Assembly: GCF_900176255.2 (NCBI RefSeq)
Contig: NZ_FXEG02000006.1
Span: 124,001 to 188,000 of the forward strand
Direction of reading: 5' to 3'
Length of the DNA stretch: 64,000 bases
Source: Mycobacterium ahvazicum
GTDB taxonomy: Bacteria > Actinomycetota > Actinomycetes > Mycobacteriales > Mycobacteriaceae
The notes below the pieces were generated by a model. That model was not told the origin of the DNA, did not search any database, and saw only the letters and a list, made by a program, of their open reading frames with translations. The translations under genes were made by a program, and so were the position numbers. This document shows, in pieces, positions 17,036-25,039 of this stretch; positions within the stretch are counted from its first letter, which is position 1, and each line of letters starts with the position of its first letter.

Positions 17036-17591
17036 AGAAACGCATGGTGAACAGCGCCGTTTTCGTCTTCACCCCAGCAAGAATCACCCACAGGTCGTGG
17101 AAGTCGACTTCGCCCTGAGCGGCCGGCTCGTAAGTCTGTGGGACGTACCCCAACTCCAACGGCCGGCCTGCTTCAGCCAGAATCTGCGGGCGCCGCTTGC
17201 GGACATGATCACGCACCGTCGAGTACGACAACGCCTGCGCGCCATGCTCATCGACCAACCTGGCCAAGACCCGCCGCGCGGTGTGGCGCTGCTTCTTAGG
17301 GGCGTCCAGATCGCTGCGCAACATCTCATCAATCGCCGCCTTGAACGGCTCCAACCGCGGCGCTGTCCGCGCCGCCGTCTTGCGCGGCGCCGGCACCGCC
17401 GACTCGAGCGCCTGGCGCACCGTGCGCCGATGCACCCCGTGCTTATCGGCCAACGCCCGGATCGACAACCCCTCGACCCGGTGATCACGCCGAATCGCCG
17501 CGAACTGCTCCACCTTCGACCTCGCCCTCCGCACGCCTCACACCTCCATGACCGGCAATCCGGACTATCCGGACACCGATCACGCTGGGGT

Positions 17592-17726
17592 GGGGCCAAA
17601 TCAAGCCGTCGCAACCATCACGGCGTGTCGAACAAGTGGGGCCAAATCAGACCGTCACAACAACACTCCGTCGCCACACAGATGGGGCCAAATCAAGCCG
17701 CCCCCTGGGGCCAATTCAGACTGTCA
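17592..17726. repeat. IS21 right-end repeats
   Basis: Four copies of TGGGGCCAAATCA(A/G)(G/A)CCG begin at about 17592, 17636, 17685 and 17707 (the last is CCAATTCAGACTG). Two matching copies in opposite orientation lie at 13868-13908. They are the multiple transposase binding sites of IS21 ends and should not be taken for a CRISPR array. Confidence 0.75.
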
Positions 17727-17806
17727 CGGCCATCGAACAGACGGGCAGCAGCCGCCCACTGAGGCCCGAAGGCGAAGACGCTTACGCCACAGCGAGATTA
17801 ACCCCG

Positions 17807-19498
17807 TCATCCGACAAGCTGATCCAGTGCCGACTGGTCGAGCACAAGGGAGCGCAGTGCCGCACGCGCCGGCTCCGGAAGGCGATCGCGGAACACGCGG
17901 TAGGTCGCCTTAATCTCCCGGGCAGGCGGCGCTGGCCAGGCAGGGCTGACATCGAGTAAGCCTTGAGCCACCTCGCACCACATCCAGGTGATCGCGTAGG
18001 GCGACGAAGTGGGCCGCCGATGCGGTGTCATCGTCGTCCGCCAAGTTTCGAACCAACCGCCGGGATCTCGGGTCAATGCGCGGACCCGAGCCTCATGGTC
18101 GCGGAAATTGCGGCTGCACGAGAGCATGCCCATCGCGGTGTTGACGGCGTCGGCGAATACTTTTGGAGAGACCCGCAATCGGGCGCTGGATGCGCGGGCG
18201 GCGCGGACACCGACCACCGGGGCCAGACCGATGCTCACTGCGGCATCCGACCAATTGGCCACGTCGGCCACGAGTCTGACCATGCACAGTGACACATACA
18301 ATCTGCCCGTCCATTCGTATCCACCGAGCATCTCGTCAAAACATGCGTGGTAGATGTCGGGGTCGATCAGCTGTGGAATGGCCGAGTCTTGAAGCAATTC
18401 ACTGCGACGAACATTCTGAAGACGCCGCCCGACGTGGTGGCGTTGCCCAGCTGCGGTACTGATGAGCCGCTCCATCGTCGGTGTGCGTGTCGTGCGATTC
18501 ACTAACCACGCGCACGGGCCGTTTTTCGCCTCGGCAATCAGACCCAGCCAGGGGCACAGTCGGGTAGCGGCGTCTTCAACGTGTATCTGCTGAAGGATGT
18601 CGGCAGCATCGGTGAGAACGTGCCCTCGGACCACCGCACTCTGGGGTGGGCTGATCCCCCAGCGTGGCCCGCGAAGGTTTGTTGTGCGATCACGGGCTTC
18701 GGCGTGGAGGACCTCGGCCCAGTTCCTTACCAGTGGCCCGTCTGGCCGCGACAGCAGGTGAAGCAACAAGGTTGCGAGATGCCGGATTTCAGCTAAGAAG
18801 AGTCGAGGGTCAACGCGCCTGCCTAGCATCGGCACGGTCTCGCCGGCCAGCGCTTCCGCCAAGATCGTTGCGGTGCTGAGCACTTGTGGTGGAGCTGACT
18901 CTGGAACGTGTCTAAGCAGCGATTGCCTGCATGGATTGCGTAGGCCGACAGGGTTCGCGCATAACTGTTGCGGACCGGCCAGGGGACGCAACGGCGAATA
19001 GCGGTGAGTGCGAAATCGATGACCGCAACCAATGCAGTGTGTCGTCAGGAAGACCCCGTGGCGAGGACACGTCGCGGCAAGAGGCAGTCGCCATTCCAAC
19101 GCCCAGATGCCGTCCTCGGCCAGGCACAGGGGGCACAACTGCGAGCCGAACTGGGGAAACCAGCCCTGTGTCACCACGTGTCGGAAGGTGTGCCGACGAA
19201 GGGGATCCAGCCCGTCGAGATACAGCGGCAACCCGTCGTCGAACCGCAGGAGCGTGGCATCGGCAACGGAAGCCCCATCGACGCCAGTCAAACGGGCGAT
19301 CCTGCTGATGATCAAAGGATCCGGTTTGATCATCATGAAAGCCGCACCGGGGGAGCCGGAATGCTCAGCCGCGGTAAGAAGCCGCAGCACCTGAGGTGGC
19401 GATAATCCGTTGGCGATGGCGAGCCGTTCCAGGAAGCTGTCAAGAGATTCTCGCTCGTCCAATGCTGGTCGACTCGGCAGCAGGCCTCGTGTAGCCAC
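17807..19498 (-). CDS. tniQ: TniQ family protein (second copy)
   Basis: A 563-residue TniQ-type protein starting at GTG 19498. N-terminal signature PSRPALDERESLDSFLERLA, zinc ribbon QLCPLCLAEDGIWALEWRLP, CPRHG and CIGCGHRF near residues 120-165, then a long helical C-terminal part. It is as different from the first TniQ as family members usually are, so it may direct the same TnsABC to another kind of target, as TnsD and TnsE or paired TniQs do. It reads toward tnsC and is separated from it only by the IS21 element. A CTACTAGTAG palindrome lies 150 bases upstream. Confidence 0.87.
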   Translation of the reverse strand: MATRGLLPSRPALDERESLDSFLERLAIANGLSPPQVLRLLTAAEHSGSPGAAFMMIKPDPLIISRIARLTGVDGASVADATLLRFDDGLPLYLDGLDPLRRHTFRHVVTQGWFPQFGSQLCPLCLAEDGIWALEWRLPLAATCPRHGVFLTTHCIGCGHRFRTHRYSPLRPLAGPQQLCANPVGLRNPCRQSLLRHVPESAPPQVLSTATILAEALAGETVPMLGRRVDPRLFLAEIRHLATLLLHLLSRPDGPLVRNWAEVLHAEARDRTTNLRGPRWGISPPQSAVVRGHVLTDAADILQQIHVEDAATRLCPWLGLIAEAKNGPCAWLVNRTTRTPTMERLISTAAGQRHHVGRRLQNVRRSELLQDSAIPQLIDPDIYHACFDEMLGGYEWTGRLYVSLCMVRLVADVANWSDAAVSIGLAPVVGVRAARASSARLRVSPKVFADAVNTAMGMLSCSRNFRDHEARVRALTRDPGGWFETWRTTMTPHRRPTSSPYAITWMWCEVAQGLLDVSPAWPAPPAREIKATYRVFRDRLPEPARAALRSLVLDQSALDQLVG

Positions 19499-19648
19499 AG
19501 CAGGCCCCGCCTATGGTTCCAGCCATGCGGCACCGCGTCGGCACGAAGACCCACGACGGCACAGTTCAGCGCCCTCACCGACGACTGGTGCGGTCAAAAC
19601 GACAGCTGGAGGTCGGCATCGAGGAGTACCAGCCACCAACGCAATGTA

Positions 19649-19658
19649 CTACTAGTAG
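19649..19658. promoter_or_regulatory. CTACTAGTAG palindrome 1 (upstream of second tniQ)
   Basis: The exact palindrome CTACTAGTAG, followed by GG, lies in the 529-base gap between tniQ and the XRE gene, which has no convincing ORF. The same site recurs before the XRE gene and before the next ORF. Likely operator of the XRE protein. Confidence 0.6.
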
Positions 19659-19979
19659 GGCATTAGGGGTGGATCGAGTGTGTAGTCAATCTACGAGGAC
19701 GGCCGCTGGCGCACCGGGTCGATCACAAGCGCAAGGCCACGTCAACCGCAAGTTGTTCGCCACCGCTAGCCGCCCAGATAGGGGTCGAGGGCCTCCAGGG
19801 GCGCAATGGCAACCCGGCTCGGCAGCCGCCCCCGCGGCCCGTAAGGGTCTGTCATCGCTAAGTGCTGCCGGCCGCGATCGCATCGCACACCTGCCGTTGC
19901 GGAACAACTTCGCCGTGTTCAACGGGACGGTGCTGCGAGGGCGGGAAACAGCTGATCGCCACAAAACGCACAGAAAGCA

Positions 19980-19989
19980 CTACTAGTAG
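19980..19989. promoter_or_regulatory. CTACTAGTAG palindrome 2 (upstream of XRE gene)
   Basis: Second exact copy, followed by GGG, 38 bases before the GTG of the XRE regulator. The position fits autoregulation by blocking RNA polymerase. Confidence 0.65.
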
Positions 19990-20027
19990 GGCTGACATCT
20001 AGGGTTTGAGCGTGAGTACTGGATTGC

Positions 20028-20288
20028 GTGCCGACGCGCCCCAGTCAAAACGACCCCAAGCGCGTCGTCGCATGGGAGCGCCGACGTCGGATGGTCGGGA
20101 CACGGATCCAAAGCTTGCGTATTGAACGCGGCTTAACTCAGGAACAACTGGCGCAGCTATCGGGGGTATCCCGCAACGTGTTGATGGATGTCGAGCACGG
20201 CCGCCGGGGAATACTGCATGAGCGGCTCTTCGACATCGCCACGGCATTGGGCGTACCAGCCGTCGATCTTCTCGAAGGCATTCGCTGA
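20028..20288 (+). CDS. XRE-family transcriptional regulator
   Basis: An 86-residue protein from GTG 20028. Nearly all of it is one helix-turn-helix domain: VGTRIQSLRIERGLTQEQLAQLSGVSRNVLMDVEHGRRG, then LFDIATALGVPAVDLLEGIR. Size and layout match C proteins of restriction-modification systems and small phage or island repressors. Three identical palindromes around it are probable binding sites, giving a regulon of itself, the second tniQ and the ORF at 20767. Binding is inferred. Confidence 0.88.
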   Translation: MPTRPSQNDPKRVVAWERRRRMVGTRIQSLRIERGLTQEQLAQLSGVSRNVLMDVEHGRRGILHERLFDIATALGVPAVDLLEGIR

Positions 20289-20651
20289 GAATCGGTCCGG
20301 AATACGACCCGCCAGGCTCGGCGAATGGCAATTCAACGTGAACCGTCGGCCACGGACCAATACCACTCCTTCTAAGTCGGTCAGGATGCCGTGTAGCTCA
20401 GCCCCGCTCACCCCGCCCTTTGCCGCCTGGTCGCATCGCTTCCCCGCTCCGATGTGCAACCCTGGCCGCGGATGCGGGGTAGGTGCGTGATTCCGCGAAA
20501 CGGTGTCTCGGCCAAATGCGCTTAGCGAGCGGTGTGGTTCTTGGGCCGGCCAGAACGACGCCTTCTCTTTGGCCAACGACGTCACTTCCGTCCGGCCGGG
20601 TTAAGCGCGAAATCGTCCTTCCAATGGCTATAGTGCAGCTACGCTTACTAG

Positions 20652-20665
20652 CCCTACTAGTAGGG
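20652..20665. promoter_or_regulatory. CTACTAGTAG palindrome 3, extended (upstream of 20767 ORF)
   Basis: Here the symmetry extends to 14 bases, CCCTACTAGTAGGG, with an extra TACTAG half-site six bases before it. It lies 102 bases upstream of the ORF at 20767, within a 478-base gap after the XRE gene that otherwise shows no gene. Confidence 0.65.
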
Positions 20666-20766
20666 TTTTACGACGACGTGTGGAGGATCTTCCTGTTGCG
20701 GAGTGGGGCTCGACTCGGGGAAGACACAGAAGGCGACGGTATGGGGTCGGCGGCGGACAGTAGATT

Positions 20767-21144
20767 GTGAAAACAGCGAATCGCCGACGCAAAGCCGCGC
20801 GGCGCAGAGCGCGCCAGCTCGGGCGGAATGGGGCGGGTTGCCAGGCTCACCCAAGGACTTGCGACGATCGCCGGGCCGTCGATGCAAACCTTGACAAACT
20901 GTTGATTGACCGTGGCTGGATGCTGGTCGAACGTGGTTGGGCAGGCGACGTCTATGACTGGCCGGCTTCTGCGGCGAATCGTGGCCACGAGGTGACCTAT
21001 CTGATTGCTGCAGCGGACGACAACCTGGACAGCGGCGCGCCGTACCGGGTGGCACTAATCGATGGAGAGTTAAGGGCTTACGACCATAAAGACCGCCTCG
21101 CCGCGGATCTCGAAGATATTGAGGCGCGGCGGTTCGGCTACTGA
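20767..21144 (+). CDS. Hypothetical protein, basic N-terminus
   Basis: A 125-residue ORF from GTG 20767. Residues 1-30 are very basic (RRRKAARRRARQL). The C-terminal part (LLIDRGWMLVERGWAGDVYDWP, YRVALIDGELRAYDHKDRLAADLEDIE) looks like a small folded domain. No family recognised. It stands behind the third XRE palindrome and may belong to that regulon. No clear Shine-Dalgarno sequence, so the start could be internal. Confidence 0.5.
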   Translation: MKTANRRRKAARRRARQLGRNGAGCQAHPRTCDDRRAVDANLDKLLIDRGWMLVERGWAGDVYDWPASAANRGHEVTYLIAAADDNLDSGAPYRVALIDGELRAYDHKDRLAADLEDIEARRFGY

Positions 21145-21233
21145 TCCCGCGAATCTGCCAAATGTGACCTCATCGCGGCGGTTTCGGCGCAGCGACACGT
21201 AGTCGCTTGCGACCCTGTCCGGCGGCCGCGCAG

Positions 21234-21617
21234 TCACCGGTTGGAAAGGCGCTTTCCACAGGCGGGACACCACTTGATCTCGGCGCCGAACAGTGCCTCG
21301 ATCGATGACAGATCGTCTTTGTGCAGCGTGCATTGCTTGCGGGCGAGGTGGATTCGGATGGTGTCGACGATGAACTGTGCCCGCTCAACAAGTGTGGTGC
21401 CATAGGCGTCGTCATCGATGGTGCCGTGGGCGATGATGTCTCCCTCGTCTAGCTCTTTTTGCCCGTATTGGGGTGTGCCGTCGCTGTTGGTGCCGGCGAG
21501 CGTGCGGGCGAAGCGGCCGCTGGGCCGAAGGTCGAGCTCGATGCGCCATTCGCCGTGGCGCTCGCGGAAGTAGAAGCTGTGCCCGTCGACTTCTCCATCC
21601 CACTGCTCAGGGACCAA
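21234..21617 (-). CDS. Hypothetical protein with C-terminal CPACG motif (operon gene b)
   Basis: A 127-residue protein from a TTG at 21617, overlapping the end of the preceding minus-strand gene. The N-terminal half WDGEVDGHSFYFRERHGEWRIELDLRPSG is strand-rich; the C-terminus has KWCPACGKRL, one half of a possible zinc site, and Cys106 upstream. Function unknown. It is the third gene of a minus-strand operon divergent from an AAA+ ATPase gene, and a truncated copy lies at 24740-25039. Confidence 0.6.
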   Translation of the reverse strand: MVPEQWDGEVDGHSFYFRERHGEWRIELDLRPSGRFARTLAGTNSDGTPQYGQKELDEGDIIAHGTIDDDAYGTTLVERAQFIVDTIRIHLARKQCTLHKDDLSSIEALFGAEIKWCPACGKRLSNR

Positions 21618-21915
21618 GCCGACTGGCTACCCACGGTGACACCCTGTTGGACCGCCAGCCAGGCCTGCAGGTCGGCTTCAGCGGCTTGCTCGTCGGCCCG
21701 GATCTCTTGTCCCTCCGGCAATTCCCAAAACGCTTTGATGTCGTTGAGCCATTCGTGCCAGGAGCGGCGGCGATCCTCGCGGGTGCGGGCACAGGTGCAG
21801 GCGAATCCGTAGTCGTGCAGGTCAGATTCGGGTAGCCGCGCGCGTGACACCCGCACCGGCAGCGCTCGCCGCTATCGACGTAGCGCCAGACGGTGAGCGC
21901 ATCGAGGGCCACGTT
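21450..21915. repeat. Dispersed direct repeat, copy A
   Basis: This block, spanning the 5' part of gene b and most of gene a, is nearly identical to 24850-25315 in the same orientation, about 3.4 kb away. The repeats flank the AAA+ ATPase gene and the tRNA. Confidence 0.75.
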
Positions 21916-21924
21916 GGCGAGCAC
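21607..21924 (-). pseudogene. Operon gene a, frameshifted copy
   Basis: Starts at GTG 21924 within the stop of the gene before it (TAGTG). The start (LTVWRYVDSGERCRCGCH) and end (SRLGP) match the intact relative at 25020-25322. In between, a 2-base insertion (CG, near 21840) and a later 2-base deletion put the middle out of frame; the homologous middle (ESDLHDYGFACTCARTREDRRRSWHEW...) is read in another frame. Ends agree because the shifts cancel. The product would have a scrambled middle, so it is probably inactive. Confidence 0.6.
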
Positions 21925-22262
21925 TACGGGTTGAGGGCACCGTGCAGGTCGAACACCGTCGTCAGGTGATCGCGGTAACGGCGGCGCGCCTCGGTGCGGG
22001 CACGCTCGAGCGCCTCCCGGTACTCGTCGGCGCCGGGAACGTTGGAGAAGTCGGTGACATAGAGCTCCGCGGGTTCCTCATCCACGCCCTCGAGGATGGC
22101 ATGAGCGCACCGTGGTGTCGCCTCAATTCTCTTGGTCAGTGCAGCGGACCGACCATCGCGGCAAGCTGACTCAGCGCTTGCTGAAAAACAATGTTGACTA
22201 CAGACCCGGCAGGGTGCGATTCTGTTCGGCTGCTCTTTTCCCGATGATGACAAATGAGGCAA
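21924..22262 (-). CDS. Small hypothetical protein (operon gene c), start uncertain
   Basis: The ORF ends at 21924 where its TAG overlaps the GTG of gene a. The C-terminal 65 residues (RIEATPRCAHAILEGVDEEP, then EYREALERARTEARRRYRDHLTTVF) look like a real, partly helical protein. The N-terminal third of the ATG-initiated frame looks non-coding and would overlap the divergent ATPase start, so the true start may be a CTG near 22136. Family unknown. Confidence 0.45.
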   Translation of the reverse strand: MPHLSSSGKEQPNRIAPCRVCSQHCFSASAESACRDGRSAALTKRIEATPRCAHAILEGVDEEPAELYVTDFSNVPGADEYREALERARTEARRRYRDHLTTVFDLHGALNP

Positions 22263-23659
22263 TGAACCGAACAGAGGACGAACTGAGCGACCTGACCGCC
22301 GACCCGGCCTACCGCGCGGGGGCTCATCGGCGACCCCTTACCGATGTCAACACGTGGCTGGAGAGCGTCGACGGTGGTGTGCGGCCCGCGCTGCGTGCCC
22401 TGGGCGAGCTGCTGGTCGGCGTCGCCGAGCACCATGGCGCCGAGAAACCGGAGAACGCCGACCAGTTCACCGCCCGATGCCTGGGAGTGGCGGGCTGCGG
22501 GGAACTGGTCGATGAGGAACGCAGCCTTAACCCGTTGTCGTGGGTCACCTTCGCGCTGGCGCTGGCCGGGTGGATCGATAAGTATGCGCAGGCTTGCGAG
22601 GTCGGCCCCGGTGAGTACGCCGACCCGCCGAAGTGGACGCAGACCCGGATCGGAGGTCAGGATTACCGCCACCCGCTATGTTTGCGGGTGTATTTTCCCG
22701 CCGGGACGCTGCTCGACGACGTCGGGTGTGTGATCGCCCTGCAGGGACGGCAAAGCATGCTGCGGTCGGTCGGTGTGAGCGCCTACGTGGCGCCGGGCCA
22801 CCAGGACCGCGCCCGCGTGCTGCTGGACCGGCTCGCTGAACGCGCCAACGATCTCAACCCCTACCGAGGCCACGCGGTGCGCGCCACCCACACCGCCGGA
22901 CTGACCTTGACCGTCATCGACTTGCCCTCGACCGCAACCCGAGAGAACGTCATTGTCGCCGACCAGGTCTGGACTGAGATTGATCTCGGCGTCCGCGCGG
23001 TGCGCGACCGCCACGACCTGCTCAACGCCCACAGGCTGGGTGCGCGCCGTGGTGTGCTGCTGTGCGGCCCGCCAGGCGCCGGGAAGTCGGCCGTGAGCGC
23101 CGTCGTGGCCCAAGAGGTCGTCGGGCAATTCACTGTCATCTACGTCGACGCCAAAGCTGGTACCCAGCTGCTCAGCGCCGTCGTGGAGGAAGCCCAGCGC
23201 CTCGGCGGCCCGGTGCTGCTCGTGCTCGAAGACATTGACCTGTGGTGCAAAGACCGCAGTACCGGCGGTGCCGGGTTGTCGGAATTGTTGCAGGCCATGG
23301 ACATCCAGCCCGACGCCCGCATCCTGGCGCTGGCGTCCACCAACGACGCAGCCACCTTGGACCAGGCGGCCATCCGCACCGGGCGGTTCGACTCCATCGT
23401 CGAAGTCGGCTACCCCAACTCCACCGATGCTGCCCGGATTCTGGCGGCCCTGATCCGCGATCTACCTGGCGGCCACGCGGTCGACTGTGCGGGCGTGGTG
23501 GCGGCGCTTCCCGAGCGCACCAGCGGCAGCGACATCCGCGAGATCGTGCGCCGTGCCGTGCTCGCGGGCCGCGACGGACGCGTCAGCACCGCAACGCTTT
23601 TGGCGGAGGTAGGCAACGGACGCTACCGTGCCGCGATACCGGAAGGGATGTACCTCTAG
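22244..23659 (+). CDS. AAA+ family ATPase with unknown N-terminal domain
   Basis: ATG 22244 gives 471 residues; ATG 22262 (MNRTEDEL) is also possible. The first 240 residues are an unrecognised domain. The AAA+ module has Walker A GPPGAGKS at 275-282, Walker B LLVLEDID near 330, sensor 1 ALASTND and the arginine-finger region IRTGRFD, then an AAA lid. This is the classic clade (FtsH/Cdc48/NSF-like), but no protease or membrane segment is present. It is divergent from the three-gene operon c-a-b, which suggests a shared promoter and function. A protein-remodelling role is inferred. Confidence 0.8.
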   Translation: MMTNEAMNRTEDELSDLTADPAYRAGAHRRPLTDVNTWLESVDGGVRPALRALGELLVGVAEHHGAEKPENADQFTARCLGVAGCGELVDEERSLNPLSWVTFALALAGWIDKYAQACEVGPGEYADPPKWTQTRIGGQDYRHPLCLRVYFPAGTLLDDVGCVIALQGRQSMLRSVGVSAYVAPGHQDRARVLLDRLAERANDLNPYRGHAVRATHTAGLTLTVIDLPSTATRENVIVADQVWTEIDLGVRAVRDRHDLLNAHRLGARRGVLLCGPPGAGKSAVSAVVAQEVVGQFTVIYVDAKAGTQLLSAVVEEAQRLGGPVLLVLEDIDLWCKDRSTGGAGLSELLQAMDIQPDARILALASTNDAATLDQAAIRTGRFDSIVEVGYPNSTDAARILAALIRDLPGGHAVDCAGVVAALPERTSGSDIREIVRRAVLAGRDGRVSTATLLAEVGNGRYRAAIPEGMYL

Positions 23660-24402
23660 GGAAGCGAAGACCACATGTTCGCCGGATTTATTGACCCGCA
23701 GAAGCCACTGCGGCGGGTCGCGGTACCCGACACCCGAGCGAATCTGCGATGGCACTGCGGCCAGCGAGAACATGTATGCCACTGTTAACGGCGCCCAGGC
23801 GGGAGGAGCACGACGCCGCGCGACGTCTTGCCGAACGCAGCGGGGGCGGCGAGGTGCGAGACCACCGCAAAGACAATAACCAGATTCGGAATGCGGATAC
23901 CGTCGGAAAAACACCCGTACCCCCCGAAGGGCTGAGTCTGGCGCCGGGGCAGCACGCCGGGCGGCCAACCCGCGAGCTGCTGCCTCAGGTCTAAAGAATC
24001 GGGGTCGATCAAATTCTGATTCGAAATCTCCTGCCGCCGTTGGTGTCACATGTCGTCCTTGGTGATCGCGCGCGTTATTCAAGCAGTTAGGAAAGAACCC
24101 TCAAGTCCGCGAATGGGACGAAGTGATTGCCACTCTGGGGACCGCCCGAAGGTGTCTTTCGGCCGCGCCGCTCACCGGCTGACATCAGCGATGGCGCTGG
24201 GCGGCTACTTCGCGCCTCATAAACCAGTTAGCCGCCAACCGTCCCGCGCTGCAGCGTGGTATCAGCCGCTGCCCTTACCCGACATAGGCCCGCGGCAGAA
24301 CCAAATCGGGTAAAATATCGAAGGTGGACTCACCGAACAAGAGTCGGAAGGAGCCTGAGATGCGCCAGCGAAAATCGCGCTGCCGCATGCGTACTACTTC
24401 AG
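23660..24402. other. Region without a convincing gene
   Basis: About 740 bases between the ATPase gene and the tRNA. Short ORFs on both strands have no recognisable family. A stretch read on the minus strand (YMFSLAAVPSQIRSGVGYRDPP, near 23690-23780) looks protein-like but is broken and could be a gene remnant. A TAAAATATCG promoter-like box lies about 90 bases before the tRNA. Confidence 0.5.
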
Positions 24403-24476
24403 GCGTCCGTAGCTCAGTCGGCAGAGCAGCTTCCTTTTAAGTAGCGGGTCGGGGTTCGATTCCCTCCGGGCGCACC
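24403..24476 (+). tRNA. tRNA-Lys (TTT), slightly degenerate
   Basis: Acceptor arms GCGTCCG / CGGGCGC pair over 7 bp (one G-T), discriminator A, then CCG rather than CCA. D stem GCTC/GAGC is perfect. Anticodon loop CTTTTAA gives TTT; its stem has one T-T mismatch. The T loop is TTCGATT, but the T stem has only four pairs (GGGG/CCCT), as if one C were lost after the variable loop. It may be a functional island-borne tRNA or a decaying copy. No integrase lies nearby. Confidence 0.6.
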
Positions 24477-24554
24477 GGCCGGTAACCAGACCGGCGACGC
24501 GAGAGGGCTCCTGCCAATAGTGTTCAGCATGGGGCATGCCATTGAAGAGCTGTG

Positions 24555-24625
24555 GGCGATCTGTCATCGATCGAAGCGCTGCTCGGCGCCGAGATCAGCT
24601 GCTGTATGGCCTGTGGCACCCGCCA
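24555..24625 (+). pseudogene. Inverted remnant of gene b 3' end
   Basis: The plus strand here reads DLSSIEALLGAEISCCMACG, close to DLSSIEALFGAEIKWCPACG at the C-terminus of the minus-strand gene at 21234-21617. Only this end of the gene is present and it is in opposite orientation to the truncated copy at 24740-25039, so the second gene b copy was broken by an inversion. Confidence 0.65.
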
Positions 24626-24739
24626 ATCCACGGCGATGACCGAGGGAGCGCCGATGTGCGTTTCCCCTCAGGTTTCGTACCCTGTGGGCGGTGCGTCATC
24701 TTGAGGTTGTTCAACTGATTTGGACTGTACTGATGATTA

Positions 24740-25039
24740 TTAACGACTGTGATCATCGACGTGGGCAAAAAGCGAACCCACGGTGGTCGCTTCGCGGAGA
24801 CACGTCGAGGACGCACACAGACCGTTGGTTCGTAGGCGCAGGGCGATGATGTCGCCCTCGTCTAGCTCCTTTTCCCCGTATTGGGGTGTGCCGTCGCTGT
24901 TGGTGCCGGCGAGTGTGCGGGCGAAGTGGCCGCTGGGGCGAAGGTCAAGTTCGATGCGCCATTCGCCGTGGCGCTCGCGGAAGTAGAAGCTGTGCCCGTC
25001 TACTTCGCCGTCCCACTGTTCAGGGACCAAGCCGGCCAT
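24740..25039 (-). pseudogene. Gene b, second copy, 3' end replaced
   Basis: ATG 25039 opens MAGLVPEQWDGEVDG and matches the first copy closely up to KELDEGDIIA (about residue 68). After that the sequence differs (LRLRTNGLCAS) and the CPACG end is missing. The lost end is found inverted at 24555. The reading frame is still open to 24740, so a chimeric 99-residue product is possible but unlikely to be functional. Confidence 0.6.

Larger units (their letters stand above)
14687..17534 (-). pseudogene. istA: istA transposase, disrupted by an IS110 element and frameshifts
   Basis: The N-terminal part is read from 17534 (KVEQFAAIRRDHRVEGLSIR, helix-turn-helix, then GEVDFHDLWV of the DDE core) to about 17036, where FTMRFSY is cut by the IS110 element. 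The frame resumes at about 15750 (SYSGRAAHRVSV) and runs to about 15200. From there the family sequence continues in other frames (VVVARHQRAIGKCAK, then VVALEARK, then MDKYDILLG), so at least three more shifts are present. The transposase cannot be made from this copy. Confidence 0.88.
13861..17726 (-). mobile_element. IS21-family insertion sequence (interrupted)
   Basis: istA and istB read on the minus strand. Outer ends TGTCAACGTGATTTGGCTCC (13861 inward) and, on the other strand, TGACAGTCTGAATTGGCCCC (17726 inward) are imperfect inverted repeats starting TG. Extra copies of GGGGCCAAATCA are stacked at both ends, as expected for IS21 transposase binding sites. An IS110-family element lies inside istA. 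No clear target duplication was found. Confidence 0.8.
7746..19500. mobile_element. Tn7-like transposon core (tniQ-tnsA-tnsB-tnsC ... tniQ), outer limits unresolved
   Basis: Four co-directional genes give a target selector (TniQ), an endonuclease-like TnsA, a DDE transposase TnsB and an AAA+ regulator TnsC; a second TniQ lies beyond an IS21 insertion on the other strand. The first gene begins 155 bases after dnaB and all four core genes point away from it, the same arrangement Tn7 has next to glmS. The end next to dnaB should lie in 7746-7900. The far end may be anywhere between 19.5 and about 26 kb or beyond; no matching terminal repeats or target duplication could be found by eye. Coordinates are the minimum supported span. 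Confidence 0.8.

Noticed and set aside
17592..17726. Spaced repeats of GGGGCCAAATCA as a CRISPR array
   Set aside because: Spacings are irregular and inverted copies lie at the other IS21 end; no Cas genes.
19513..19986. 157-residue ORF between tniQ and the XRE gene
   Set aside because: No family, low-complexity Arg/Gly/Ala content, and it spans the operator palindromes.
24403..24476. tRNA-Lys as the attachment site of an integrase-type island
   Set aside because: No integrase gene or matching tRNA 3'-end repeat was found in the window.
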